DNA from: UBA1351 sp965140555
Lineage (GTDB): Bacteria; Bacillota; Clostridia; Lachnospirales; Vallitaleaceae
Reading direction: 5' to 3'
Assembly (NCBI GenBank): GCA_965140555.1
Contig: OZ223259.1
Coordinates: 1,922,001-1,986,000 of the forward strand
Length of the DNA stretch: 64,000 nucleotides
Part shown: piece after piece, positions 1 through 7,889 of the stretch
How the letters are laid out: each line of letters starts with the position of its first letter
Position numbering within the stretch: the stretch's first letter is position 1
The notes under the pieces: generated by a model
The model's input: the letters and a program-made list of their open reading frames with translations, nothing else
The model's database searches: none
Told to the model about the DNA's origin: nothing
Position numbers and translations under genes: made by a program

Positions 1-1
1 A

Positions 2-562
2 AGAATTGAAAAGGGTCAAACCTTAGCGGATATGATAAAAACAGCTAATGATATGACCCTAAGAAATACCGGTAAACTATATGTGGTCTATGATGATTTT
101 GGTAAGATAACCCTTCGTGATATTGAGGATATGCGTTTGGACGTTTTGGTAGAAGAAGATCGAGTGCAAGAGGTGGTTCAGACGAGTAGCATTGATTCAG
201 ATGTGTATAATCAGATTAAGTTGTATCGGGAGGATAAGGAGAAAGGTAAGGGAAAAGAGTTCTTTGTACAAGATGAAAAGCATATAGAACAATGGGGTGT
301 CCTGCAATATTATGAGAAATTGAGAGATGGAGAGAATGGTCAAAAGAAGGCGGAAGCATTACTAGAGCTGTATAATCACGAAAAGAAATCACTGACGATT
401 AAGGGAATATCCGGAGATGTGAGAGTAAGGGGAGGGGTGAGTTTTGCTTTTTATATTCCGTCAGAGGGAATTCAATCGTACTATATTGTAGATAGTGTGG
501 TGCATACGTTTGGTAATGAGGAACATACAATGGATGTAACACTTTCGGGAGGTGGTCAATAG
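2..562 (+). CDS. Phage baseplate hub / XkdQ-like protein, C-terminal part (5' end outside window)
   Basis: The reading frame is open from the first bases of the window, so this is the C-terminal part of a longer gene. The first ATG at 32 is probably internal. The motif LADMIKTANDMTLRNTGKLY followed by YDDFGKITLRDIEDM is typical of XkdQ/YqbQ-type proteins of PBSX-like tails, which form the hub at the tail tip. The end, with a beta-rich stretch and VDSVVHTFGNEEHTMDVTL, also fits the hub fold. Its stop overlaps the GTG start of the next gene by one base, so the two are translationally coupled. Family assignment is by motif memory; the operon order supports it strongly. Confidence 0.8.
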   Translation, partial: RIEKGQTLADMIKTANDMTLRNTGKLYVVYDDFGKITLRDIEDMRLDVLVEEDRVQEVVQTSSIDSDVYNQIKLYREDKEKGKGKEFFVQDEKHIEQWGVLQYYEKLRDGENGQKKAEALLELYNHEKKSLTIKGISGDVRVRGGVSFAFYIPSEGIQSYYIVDSVVHTFGNEEHTMDVTLSGGGQ

Positions 563-888
563 TGGCTAATATGACGGGGATGAAGAATCTGATAAAAAAG
601 GCGGCAGTTGATGCGGTCAGAACAGCAAAGCCGGTTGAAATAACATACGGTACAGTGGTTGAAGTACAGCCTATAGCCATTCAGCTGGCACAGAATCTTA
701 TTATAGATGAAGCCTTTCTTGTCTTAACGAATATGGTCATGGATGAAGAGGTTCTCATGACCCATGAGAATGGAACCAGTGAAAAAGTTATCTACCATCG
801 AAGCTTAAATATTGGAGATAATGTCCTTTTATTTCAGGTACAAGGTGGACAACAATATATTGTTGTTGATAAGGTGGTGGAAAGATGA
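562..888 (+). CDS. DUF2577 (XkdR-like) phage tail protein
   Basis: A 108-residue protein starting at GTG inside the stop of the upstream hub gene. It has the DUF2577 pattern: an N-terminal helix ending in VEITYGTVVEVQP, then a small beta domain with NIGDNVLLFQVQGGQQYIVVDKVV at the end. In PBSX-type tails this protein sits between XkdQ and XkdS and contributes to the baseplate. The stop overlaps the next ATG in an ATGA junction at 885-888. There is no sign of damage. Its exact structural role is not visible from sequence. Confidence 0.8.
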   Translation: MANMTGMKNLIKKAAVDAVRTAKPVEITYGTVVEVQPIAIQLAQNLIIDEAFLVLTNMVMDEEVLMTHENGTSEKVIYHRSLNIGDNVLLFQVQGGQQYIVVDKVVER

Positions 889-1277
889 TACCCAAAAACA
901 TGAAGCCAAGGATTGAGGTTGTTAAAAGTCCTAGTGTGACATGGGAATTCGATAGAGAGAGAAACCGTATAGGTGGTAAGTTTGATGGTGTACAAACCGT
1001 GGAACAAGCCATCTATTTGATTTTGAACACAGAGCGCTATGAGTATTTGATCTATTCATGGGATTATGGCGTGGAATTAGATGACCTGATAGGTCGCAGT
1101 CTAGATTATATAATGCCTGAAGCCAAGCGTCGAATTACGGAAGCGCTGATGATGGATAATCGAATCATGAATGTCTATGAATTTGAATACAAGAGGGTCA
1201 GAGATTCTCTGCTCATCAAATTCCATGTAGACACACTGTATGGAGTCATACAAGCAGAAAAGGTGGTGAATGTCTAA
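885..1277 (+). CDS. DUF2634 / gp25-like baseplate protein (XkdS-like)
   Basis: A 130-residue protein with the gp25-like fold signature: FDGVQTVEQAIYLILNTERY, then YSWDYGVELDDLIGRS and EAKRRITEALMMDNRI. The conserved ExR-type tract in NTERYEYLIYSWDYG is typical of the T4 gp25 and XkdS wedge components of contractile baseplates. It overlaps DUF2577 upstream by four bases and abuts the baseplate J gene directly (stop at 1277, next ATG at 1278). Length is normal for DUF2634. Confidence 0.85.
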   Translation: MIPKNMKPRIEVVKSPSVTWEFDRERNRIGGKFDGVQTVEQAIYLILNTERYEYLIYSWDYGVELDDLIGRSLDYIMPEAKRRITEALMMDNRIMNVYEFEYKRVRDSLLIKFHVDTLYGVIQAEKVVNV

Positions 1278-2333
1278 ATGTATGAAGCAATAACATATGA
1301 ACAATTGTTAAATAGGATGCTATCTCGAGTGCCGGATGATGTGGACAAGAGAGAAGGATCCTTGATTTATAATGCAGTAGCACCTATAGCAGCTGAAGTG
1401 AAGCAAATGTATATCGAGCTTGATAGTATCTTGTATGAGACTTATGCGGATACAGCAACCCGCGAATTTTTGGTGCGACGGGCTCAGGAGAGAGGTATCG
1501 TTCCGAAGAGAGCTACAAAAGCGGTGCTTAAGGGAGTGTTTAACAAGGAGATTGCTCTAGGAAGTCGATTCACATCGGGGATTTATACCTTTGAGACAAT
1601 TGAGAAAATAGGTGCTGGTGAGTATAAGATGGAGGCTATAATGCCCGGGGCAGCAACCAATACTGCTTTGGGTACAATCATACCCGTACAATATATTGAA
1701 GGGCTGACAAGTGCCAAGTTGACGGAGATTCTTATTCCCGGAAGTGATGAAGAGGAGACAGAAATCTTTCGGGCTAGGTATTTTGATTCTTTTGATAGTC
1801 AGGCATTTGGTGGGAATATCGCGGATTACAAGGTGCGAACTAACAATCTTCCGGGAGTAGGTGGATGTAAAGTGAAGCGGACACCTGAAGGAGCGGGAAC
1901 GGTCGGTGTAACTATTATAGATAGTAATTATGAAGAACCTTCTACGATATTAATACAAGATGTGCAAACAGCATTGGATCCTATAGGTAATCAAGGAGAA
2001 GGTGTTGGGCTTGCACCCATAGGGCACCAAGTACGCGTTATGGGTGTCCGAAATATCCGGATAGACATTACAGCATCTATAACATACGCGCCGGGATGGG
2101 ATAGTGCATCAGCGTTACCTTATATTCTGAAAGAAGTTGATGAATATCTGTTAGCGCTTAGAAAGACATGGGCAGATAACGATCGTATCATCCTTCGTCT
2201 ATCTCAAATTGAGGCGACGATACTCAATATTGATGCGGTTATTGATATTAAAGGGACGAAGATTAATGGGCAAGAAGATAACGTAACATTAGAAAGTAAT
2301 GAAATCCCTATAAGGGGGGGTATGAATGTCTAA
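1278..2333 (+). CDS. Baseplate J / gp47 family protein (XkdT-like)
   Basis: A 351-residue protein matching baseplate J. It opens with YEQLLNRMLSRVPDDVDKREGSLIYNAVAPIAAE, followed by the diagnostic ATREFLVRRAQERGIVPKRAT. A central block covers EETEIFRARYFDSFDSQAFGGN and NNLPGVGGCKVKRTPEGAGTVGVTI. The C-terminal part has the usual beta domain and PIRGG ending. It forms the baseplate wedge that triggers sheath contraction. Length is close to PBSX XkdT (about 350). It overlaps the next gene by eight bases. Confidence 0.92.
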   Translation: MYEAITYEQLLNRMLSRVPDDVDKREGSLIYNAVAPIAAEVKQMYIELDSILYETYADTATREFLVRRAQERGIVPKRATKAVLKGVFNKEIALGSRFTSGIYTFETIEKIGAGEYKMEAIMPGAATNTALGTIIPVQYIEGLTSAKLTEILIPGSDEEETEIFRARYFDSFDSQAFGGNIADYKVRTNNLPGVGGCKVKRTPEGAGTVGVTIIDSNYEEPSTILIQDVQTALDPIGNQGEGVGLAPIGHQVRVMGVRNIRIDITASITYAPGWDSASALPYILKEVDEYLLALRKTWADNDRIILRLSQIEATILNIDAVIDIKGTKINGQEDNVTLESNEIPIRGGMNV

Positions 2334-2862
2334 GTACTTGGATTATTTACCTCCTGTAGTGAATGGAGTAAAAGAATACAGAGCCCTGTCAAAAGGATTA
2401 GATCCAGAAACTGAAAGTCTAAGGGAGTACATTCGCAACATGCAAAGGGATCAATATTTGTCCTCAGCATTGGATTCGGGAATAGTACGACGTGAAGCGA
2501 TGCTGAAGCTTGCTCCAAAAGCAACAGACACATTGGATGATCGTCGATTTAGAATCAAAAGCTTGTATAACAGGCAACCGCCCTATACGTTCTTGGCACT
2601 AGAGGAACTGATGAAGATTTTATGTGGCGATAGTGGCTATACGTTAGAATGGACAGATTCTTTTGAACTGAAAGTGGGAGTGGCATTAACATCGAAGAGC
2701 GCTTTCGGAGAAGTGGTTGATTTGCTTGAAAAATTAACGCCGATGAATCTGAAACTGGATGTAAGCCTTATGTACAACACATATGGCGACTTATCAGCAT
2801 ATAGCCACGATTACTTGTCAAATTATACCCATGAACAATTACGAGAAGAGGTGTTAGAGTAA
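2326..2862 (+). CDS. YmfQ / DUF2313-like tail protein (XkdU-like)
   Basis: A 178-residue protein. It begins SKYLDYLPPVVNGVKEYRALSKGLDPETESLR and contains ALDSGIVRREAMLKLAPKATDTLDDRRFRI, the hallmark of the YmfQ/DUF2313 family that follows baseplate J in Mu- and PBSX-type tails. The C-terminal half (LEELMKILCGDSGYTLEW, LLEKLTPMNLKLDV) is the usual alpha/beta domain. The family links the baseplate to the fibre, which agrees with the fibre gene starting at the last base of this stop codon (2862). Confidence 0.85.
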   Translation: MSKYLDYLPPVVNGVKEYRALSKGLDPETESLREYIRNMQRDQYLSSALDSGIVRREAMLKLAPKATDTLDDRRFRIKSLYNRQPPYTFLALEELMKILCGDSGYTLEWTDSFELKVGVALTSKSAFGEVVDLLEKLTPMNLKLDVSLMYNTYGDLSAYSHDYLSNYTHEQLREEVLE

Positions 2863-5183
2863 TGAAAACATATACGGAGAATTATAATCTGGAAAAGGAA
2901 GATCAGGATGATTTTTATACCATAGAAACTCCGAATACAAATATGGAAATTATTGATGAACTGCTGAAGACACTTGCAGACACGTTGGCTAATAAGCTGA
3001 ATGCCAGCCATTATACAGCAACGGATGTCTTGAGCAAATTAAAGGGCGTTGACGGAATAGGAAGTGGGTTAGATGCAGACCTACTCGATGGGAAACAAGC
3101 AGCGGACTTCTTATTAGCGAGTGCCTATACAGCGCTGGATGTGTTCAATAAGGTGAAATCGCAAGATGGAGCTGGGAGCGGACTGGATGCGGATACGGTA
3201 GACGGAAAGGAAGCAGCGGATTTTCTACTGAAAACGATGTACACAGCAGCTGACATATTGACGAAGTTAAAGACTGTAGATGGGGCCGGGAGTGGGTTAG
3301 ATGCGGACCTACTCGATGGAAAACAGGCAGCGGACTTCTTATTAGCGAGTGCCTATACAGCACTGGATGTGTTCAATAAGGTGAAATCGCAGGATGGCGC
3401 TGATAGCGGACTGGATGCGGATACGGTAGACGGAAAACAAGCAACAGATTTTCTACTGAAAACGATGTACACAGCAACGGATGTATTGAACAAATTAAAG
3501 GATGTTGACGGAGCTGGGAGCGGTTTAGATGCAGACCTACTCGATGGAAAACAGGCAGCGGACTTCTTATTAGCGAGCGCCTATACAGCACTGGATGTGT
3601 TTAATAAAGTGAAAACCCAGGATGGCGCTGATAGCGGACTGGATGCGGATACGGTAGACGGAAAACAAGCAGCGGATTTTCTGCTGAAAACGATGTATAC
3701 AGCAGCTGACATATTAACCAAGTTAAAGACTGTAGACGGGGCCGGGAGTGGATTGGATGCGGATTTATTTCGTGGGATGACGCCGGATGAATTTATTAAT
3801 CCATTTTATATGCATTTGATAGATTATGTAGCACAACCGGCTAATGGTGGATTAACCAGTGGGAGTTCCATAGTCTATGCGTGTACATCGGACCCAGCAC
3901 CATCAGAACTGAAAGACAAAATTGGTGTTGTTATTACAGCCCATACAGCCAGTGGATCTAATCCAACTCTTAATTGGAATGGATTAGGCGCGAAGCCCAT
4001 AAGGAAAGCCAATGGGAATCCTGCAATGCTATCGGCTAATGGGATTTATACACTAAGGTATAATGCATCTAGGCAGTCTTTTATCTTACAGGGTGAAGGG
4101 GCAAGCGGTAACGCCATGGCGTCTGATCTTCTCTCTGGTAAAACAGCAAGTACAGACGCAGGGGATATTGTTGGGACGATGCCAAATAGAGGAAATGTTG
4201 GTACAGTAGAGTTAACTATACAAGGATCTTCTTATACTATTCCAGAAGGATATCATAACGGAATAGGCAAAGTAAGAGCTACTTTAACAGGCTTCTCGGA
4301 GTCGACTATTAAGGATGGGGCTGTTATAGGAGGATATACAGGTTCGTTTACAAGAGATGGTACTGCAAATTCTCAAGACATATTGGCAGGTAAGGTTGCA
4401 TATGTTAAGGGAGCAAAAATTACTGGGGAAATGCCTATTAGGACAGGCACCTGGAATATTATTAATGCAGAAATCAATGGGAATTATCTAAGATTACCGA
4501 TAATGTATGATGGTTACTACACAACAGCAGATAGATTACAGGTTCTTGACAGTGATTGGACACCTGAAAATATTAAAAGTGGTGTTGATATATTTGGAAA
4601 GGTGGGGACAATGGCCCCTTTGAAAAGTCCGATAAAGTATATTAATCCTATAAATGCGGGGGTAAAAAGAGATGCAGTACCTGTACCAGAAGGACTTTCT
4701 GCATATACAGATTCCTATAACATAGGAATCTACAATCTTAATGGAATATTAATTCGTACAATTAAGCATACTTACCCAAGCTTATTTCACCATTATGATA
4801 AATATTCAAATGCTTTAATTATTTATACTTCATCTATATATCAACCTTTTGAGATATATGATATGAATGGTAGTTTATTGTATTCGTCATCAGAATTAAT
4901 CCCAAAAGGTTCAATTAAAATAAATGGTGTAGGTAGAAGTAAGAACAGGTACTATGTGTCGTGGTATGATGACAATAATTTTTATGTCCGAGTTTATGAT
5001 CTTAACTGGACATTGCTTCGTACAATTATCCCTTCTAATGGTACTTATGGCATGTGTTCTTTCGTAGGCTTTGAGGATGGTATAGCAATGGATTATGGAA
5101 TGTATAATGGTGGACTATGGTACTTTAATGAAATAAATACGGAATATACAGAAGGTGAATTTAAAAATATATTTGGTATTTGA
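2862..5183 (+). CDS. Repeat-rich phage tail fibre / adhesin
   Basis: A 773-residue fibre. Residues 1-50 are a coiled-coil-prone anchor. Residues 51-303 are seven consecutive units of about 38 residues, each with YTA..DV..K.K..DG..SGLDAD..DGKQAADFLL. Two subtypes alternate: ASA-ending units with LDGKQ, and KTM-ending units with VDGKQ. Then come a domain starting NPFYMHLIDYVAQPANGG, two blocks of DAGDIVGTMP/ILAGKVAYVKGAKITGEMP type seen in clostridial phage fibres, and a C-terminal propeller-like tip with repeated YDMNG/YDLNW/YNLNG strands. The tip half (from about 4100) is visibly more A/T-rich than the repeats, which suggests exchange. It probably determines host-surface recognition. Confidence 0.85.
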   Translation: MKTYTENYNLEKEDQDDFYTIETPNTNMEIIDELLKTLADTLANKLNASHYTATDVLSKLKGVDGIGSGLDADLLDGKQAADFLLASAYTALDVFNKVKSQDGAGSGLDADTVDGKEAADFLLKTMYTAADILTKLKTVDGAGSGLDADLLDGKQAADFLLASAYTALDVFNKVKSQDGADSGLDADTVDGKQATDFLLKTMYTATDVLNKLKDVDGAGSGLDADLLDGKQAADFLLASAYTALDVFNKVKTQDGADSGLDADTVDGKQAADFLLKTMYTAADILTKLKTVDGAGSGLDADLFRGMTPDEFINPFYMHLIDYVAQPANGGLTSGSSIVYACTSDPAPSELKDKIGVVITAHTASGSNPTLNWNGLGAKPIRKANGNPAMLSANGIYTLRYNASRQSFILQGEGASGNAMASDLLSGKTASTDAGDIVGTMPNRGNVGTVELTIQGSSYTIPEGYHNGIGKVRATLTGFSESTIKDGAVIGGYTGSFTRDGTANSQDILAGKVAYVKGAKITGEMPIRTGTWNIINAEINGNYLRLPIMYDGYYTTADRLQVLDSDWTPENIKSGVDIFGKVGTMAPLKSPIKYINPINAGVKRDAVPVPEGLSAYTDSYNIGIYNLNGILIRTIKHTYPSLFHHYDKYSNALIIYTSSIYQPFEIYDMNGSLLYSSSELIPKGSIKINGVGRSKNRYYVSWYDDNNFYVRVYDLNWTLLRTIIPSNGTYGMCSFVGFEDGIAMDYGMYNGGLWYFNEINTEYTEGEFKNIFGI
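3012..3770 (+). repeat. Tandem 114-bp repeats inside the fibre gene (seven units)
   Basis: Units begin with a TAT-ACA-GCA codon set at 3012 and recur every 114 bases, with the last starting at 3696. Units alternate between two subtypes, giving a 228-bp higher-order repeat. Near-identity of same-type units at DNA level indicates recent amplification or gene conversion. Confidence 0.9.
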
Positions 5184-5200
5184 GAATGGAGGAAAAAAAC

Positions 5201-5557
5201 ATGGAATATATAAAAATTGTAAATATTAACACATCTATGGGGGAAATTGATTACAAAGGTTTAGATGTTTCAAAATTTATAGGTGGAAGTCAAGTTTATT
5301 CAGAAGATCTTAGCTTTGTTCTGGTTGCGACAGAGGAAAATATTTCGATATTACATGAGGACGTATTTATATTTTCAGAAGAGGAATATATAAAACAAAG
5401 AAATGAAATAAAAACAAAAGCTAAGCAGAAAGAAATATCGTTAGAGCAAAAATTACACGAAATACAAGAGAACTTAGTACAAAGTAAAACTGATAATCTA
5501 ATAACATTGGAAGCATTAGCCGAAGTATACGAAATACTTCGAGACAAAAAACTTTAG
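5201..5557 (+). CDS. Small phage tail accessory protein (unknown function)
   Basis: I place the start at ATG 5201, seven bases after GGAGG, rather than at the in-frame TTG at 5180. The protein is 118 residues. The N-terminal part is beta-rich (IVNINTSMGEIDYKGLD). Residues about 66-118 form a strongly charged helix containing KTKAKQKEISLEQKLHEIQENL. The short segment NLITLEALAEVYEIL is the type found in small proteins next to fibres (XkdW-like position). It may be a fibre chaperone or trimerisation factor, which is inferred from position only. The A/T-rich composition matches the fibre tip. Confidence 0.6.
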   Translation: MEYIKIVNINTSMGEIDYKGLDVSKFIGGSQVYSEDLSFVLVATEENISILHEDVFIFSEEEYIKQRNEIKTKAKQKEISLEQKLHEIQENLVQSKTDNLITLEALAEVYEILRDKKL

Positions 5558-5572
5558 AAAGGAGGCATTTAT

Positions 5573-5689
5573 ATGTCAATCATGGTAACAGTTTATGTAA
5601 AACTTATTCAAGCTGGAAAACGAACAGTTGAACAAGTCCCCGAACATCTTAGGCAAAAGGTTCAAGAACTATTAAATCAAGATAATTAG
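5573..5689 (+). CDS. CD1375/XkdX-like small phage protein (38 aa)
   Basis: A 38-codon gene starting at ATG 5573 behind a perfect AAAGGAGG site. The protein, with KLIQAGKRTVEQVPEHLRQKV followed by a short LLNQDN tail, matches the very small CD1375/XkdX-type proteins. Those sit at the end of tail operons and share the G-[KR]-[KR]-T-[IV]-[ED]-x-V-P core. Function is unknown. It closes the tail operon, directly before a hairpin terminator. Confidence 0.75.
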   Translation: MSIMVTVYVKLIQAGKRTVEQVPEHLRQKVQELLNQDN

Positions 5690-5701
5690 GAACAAAAACA
5701 T

Positions 5702-5728
5702 AGCACTGAGTAATCGGTGCTTTATTTT
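5702..5728 (+). terminator. Intrinsic terminator of the tail operon
   Basis: AGCAC and GTGCT arms at 5702-5706 and 5717-5721 form a short stem (a T-G pair can extend it), followed by TTTATTTTTG. It is modest in strength but correctly placed 13 bases after the last tail gene. Confidence 0.6.
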
Positions 5729-5734
5729 TGTATC

Positions 5735-6200
5735 AAGAATTATACTCTTCTTTCCAGTGTTTACTTCCTCTGGAGGGAATTGTAAAAATTCTAGGGTCAT
5801 CAGCAATGCGAGTATAAACGACTCGTCCATAAGAGGAATGACATTGCTTTTCCTTGCAGTCACAATCTTTTTGATATCTTAATCTAGCCGAAGTTCTGAT
5901 CGGTATAGTTATTGGAATCAGAAGGCCATATACGACTAAAAAAGCCTTAAAAATTGTCGATTCCCGGGACAGCATTAGGAGGGAAACCACTGATGATGTT
6001 ATAGAGCGGACACTTCTTGAGAGTAGCACACCAATCAATAATAGAAGAGATGCCAAGCTTAATTGAAAGAAGATAGGAACGAACCATGTCAAAAGGAAGT
6101 CTAGCAAGAGAACCTCTAGTAGAATAAAGCTCAGAAAAAATCCTATTTATTTCAGAGAGGTCAAGAGCATAGAATTGTAAAAAGTAGTTATAATAAAAAC
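5735..6200 (-). pseudogene. Decayed IS transposase (clostridial DDE family) between tail and lysis genes
   Basis: Translating the minus strand in pieces recovers a transposase. From about 6198 down to 5940 the frame reads LDLSEINRIFSELYSTRGS, then FDMVRSYLLSIKLGISSII, then LYNIISGFPPNAVPGIDNF, the N-terminal region of a common clostridial transposase family (IS1182/ISNCY-like). A stop follows, then GFFSRIWPSDSNNYTDQ and a second stop. In another frame the C-terminal block CDCKEKQCHSSYGRVVYTR followed by DDPRIF and IPSRGSKHWKEEYN appears, ending at about 5735. The catalytic middle (some 200 residues in relatives, from memory) is missing. It is clearly inactive. Confidence 0.72.
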
Positions 6201-6257
6201 CCTAGATTAGGAGCTCACGAATATCGAGAAGGTATCAAGATGAAGGGAGGTGTGCCG

Positions 6258-6551
6258 ATGGGTGAACTAATCATGGCCGTGGTGGGCTTTTGCGTTACTG
6301 GGATTATAGGATATACAGCAAGCAAATTGTTGAATAACAGCATGGAGCATAAAGAATCCCATGAGATTTTGAAAGAAGGCATGCAGAAGCTGTTAAAAAG
6401 CCAGGTCCTTGATATATATAACAGAGCCAAGACGAAAGGAGTGATCGGTGAGCATGAAAAGGATGTGGCCAATGAGCTCTATGATGTCTATCACATCATG
6501 GGTGGCAACGGCTATATGAAAGAAATCAAAGATAAAATCAATGATTTATAG
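6258..6551 (+). CDS. Holin-like phage membrane protein
   Basis: I choose ATG 6258, six bases after GGGAGGTG, over the in-frame ATG at 6240 that overlaps the ribosome site. The 97-residue protein has one N-terminal hydrophobic segment (LIMAVVGFCVTGIIGY). A cytosolic helical part follows, with LKEGMQKLLKSQVLDIYNRA and ELYDVYHIMGGNGYMKEI, a pattern shared with small proteins preceding endolysins in clostridial prophages. It is probably a holin or holin partner. The next gene is a second small membrane protein. Confidence 0.65.
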   Translation: MGELIMAVVGFCVTGIIGYTASKLLNNSMEHKESHEILKEGMQKLLKSQVLDIYNRAKTKGVIGEHEKDVANELYDVYHIMGGNGYMKEIKDKINDL

Positions 6552-6569
6552 AGAGGTGGTAACAGTAGT

Positions 6570-6866
6570 ATGCAAGATTTAATCGAGTACATTGACCCAA
6601 GGTTATTTATTCTCGTGGTGTTCATTTGGGGGCTAGGTTTGTTCCTGAAACTCTATCCGAAATTTAAGGCGGAGTATTTGATTCCGACAATTTTGCTGCT
6701 TGTCAGCATGACCTTCACCATTCTATGGATGGCCATCATGCTCGATGGGGGATTCACAGCCAAGGTTATGTTATCTGGGATTGTTCAAGGGCTGCTAATT
6801 GCGTCACTTGCCGTCTTTGGCAATGAGCAAATCAAGCAGCTAATGAGGAGAAGGAAGGATGATTAG
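6570..6866 (+). CDS. Phage holin family protein (Hol44-like)
   Basis: A 98-residue protein with an AGAGGTGG site. It starts with a short amphipathic segment (LIEYIDPRLFILVV) and has three hydrophobic helices at about residues 11-25, 33-60 and 65-83. A charged tail, QIKQLMRRRKDD, follows. This is the architecture of holins of superfamily V type (Hol44). It would permeabilise the membrane for the GH25 endolysin encoded just downstream. A tiny in-frame peptide (6868-6915) fills the gap to the endolysin start and may only serve translational coupling. Confidence 0.7.
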   Translation: MQDLIEYIDPRLFILVVFIWGLGLFLKLYPKFKAEYLIPTILLLVSMTFTILWMAIMLDGGFTAKVMLSGIVQGLLIASLAVFGNEQIKQLMRRRKDD

Positions 6867-6915
6867 AATGGAATCATCAATTGAACGATTATTGACATTG
6901 AGAGAGGCGGATTAG

Positions 6916-7686
6916 ATGCGAAAAGGAATAGATGTGTCAAAACATAATGGAACAATTAACTGGGAACAAGTAAAAAAGGCCGGCATAGAGTTTGCAATAC
7001 TTCGTGCCGGTTACGGTAGAAGAACAGTTGACCCAACCTTCCATTACAATGCTAAAGAATGCCAACGCCTAGGAATATCTTTAGGTGTTTATTGGTTTAG
7101 CTATGCATTAAGTGTAGAGGATGCACAGAACGAGGCTATAAAGTGTCTAGAAACAGTTGAGGGGTATGAACTAAACGAAGGTATCGCCTTTGATTTTGAA
7201 GCTGATTCATTACGTTATGCCAATGAAAAAAAAGTAGCGATCTCTTACACTTTGGTTAGCAAAATGGCCAATGCTTTCTTAAAGGAAATAAAAATCGCAG
7301 GACAACAACCGGTACTATATTCAAACAGATCTATGTTAAGGACGCATTTCAAAACCGTAAACATGAAGGATGTACTTATTTGGTATGCAAATCCATCATT
7401 AGAACATCCTGATGTGGATTGTGATATATGGCAATACTCTTTTACTGGCAAGGTCAATGGGATATCCAAGGATACAGATCTAAACTACTCATATGTAGAA
7501 CAGGTTATGGAAGAGGAGGATAATCCAGATAGGGATAATCCTACCAATGATATTCCGGACTGGGCAAAAGAGGCTATGGAATGGGCTGTTGAAGCCGGTA
7601 TTAACGACGGTATTGTGCAGAATGAAACAGAGCTACAGACGGTTGCTATGCTGTACCGGTACCATAAGACCTTTGGAATTAAATAA
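6916..7686 (+). CDS. Phage endolysin, GH25 lysozyme with C-terminal SLH-like segment
   Basis: A 256-residue peptidoglycan muramidase. The catalytic domain (residues 1-200) begins RKGIDVSKHNGTINWEQVK. It carries the paired acidic residues of GH25: Asp in GIDVSK near residue 6 and the DFE motif in GIAFDFEADS near residues 95-98. DIWQYSFTGKVNGI follows. After a short acidic linker comes DIPDWAKEAMEWAVEAGIN plus MLYRYHKTFGIK, a shortened wall-binding segment common in clostridial endolysins. There is no signal peptide, as expected for holin-dependent release. The ATG directly follows a TAG stop, with AGAGAGG upstream. Confidence 0.9.
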   Translation: MRKGIDVSKHNGTINWEQVKKAGIEFAILRAGYGRRTVDPTFHYNAKECQRLGISLGVYWFSYALSVEDAQNEAIKCLETVEGYELNEGIAFDFEADSLRYANEKKVAISYTLVSKMANAFLKEIKIAGQQPVLYSNRSMLRTHFKTVNMKDVLIWYANPSLEHPDVDCDIWQYSFTGKVNGISKDTDLNYSYVEQVMEEEDNPDRDNPTNDIPDWAKEAMEWAVEAGINDGIVQNETELQTVAMLYRYHKTFGIK

Positions 7687-7889
7687 AAGAAGCAGGAGTT
7701 AATGGCGACATATATAAAGAAGGTGAATGGAAAATAACATCCCCATGAATAAGGGAACAATTTAGTTACAAAATAAGACGAATCTATAACCAAAGGGTAT
7801 TGGTTTGATTTAGATGCTTCTTTATACTATAAGACACATAGAAACGAAGTCATGATAGAAGGTGAATTATAGGAAGGAGTAATTTAGAG
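7687..7889. other. Prophage-chromosome junction region without a gene
   Basis: About 200 bases between the endolysin and the lyase gene. I see no ORF with a ribosome site, no tRNA and no clear attachment repeat. Short stretches read like phage-protein remnants but contain stops in all frames. The prophage right end probably lies here (inference). The last bases carry the AAGGAG site of the next gene. Confidence 0.4.

Noticed and set aside
3145..3591. Two minus-strand ORFs of 72 residues in the fibre gene
   Set aside because: They mirror the 114-bp repeats and have no ribosome site.
5733..6107. A 124-residue minus-strand ORF as an intact gene
   Set aside because: Only its C-terminal third matches the transposase; the rest is out-of-frame readthrough of the decayed element.
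1..7889. Calling the tail region a stand-alone tailocin
   Set aside because: Capsid and terminase genes would lie upstream of the window, so prophage and tailocin cannot be distinguished here.
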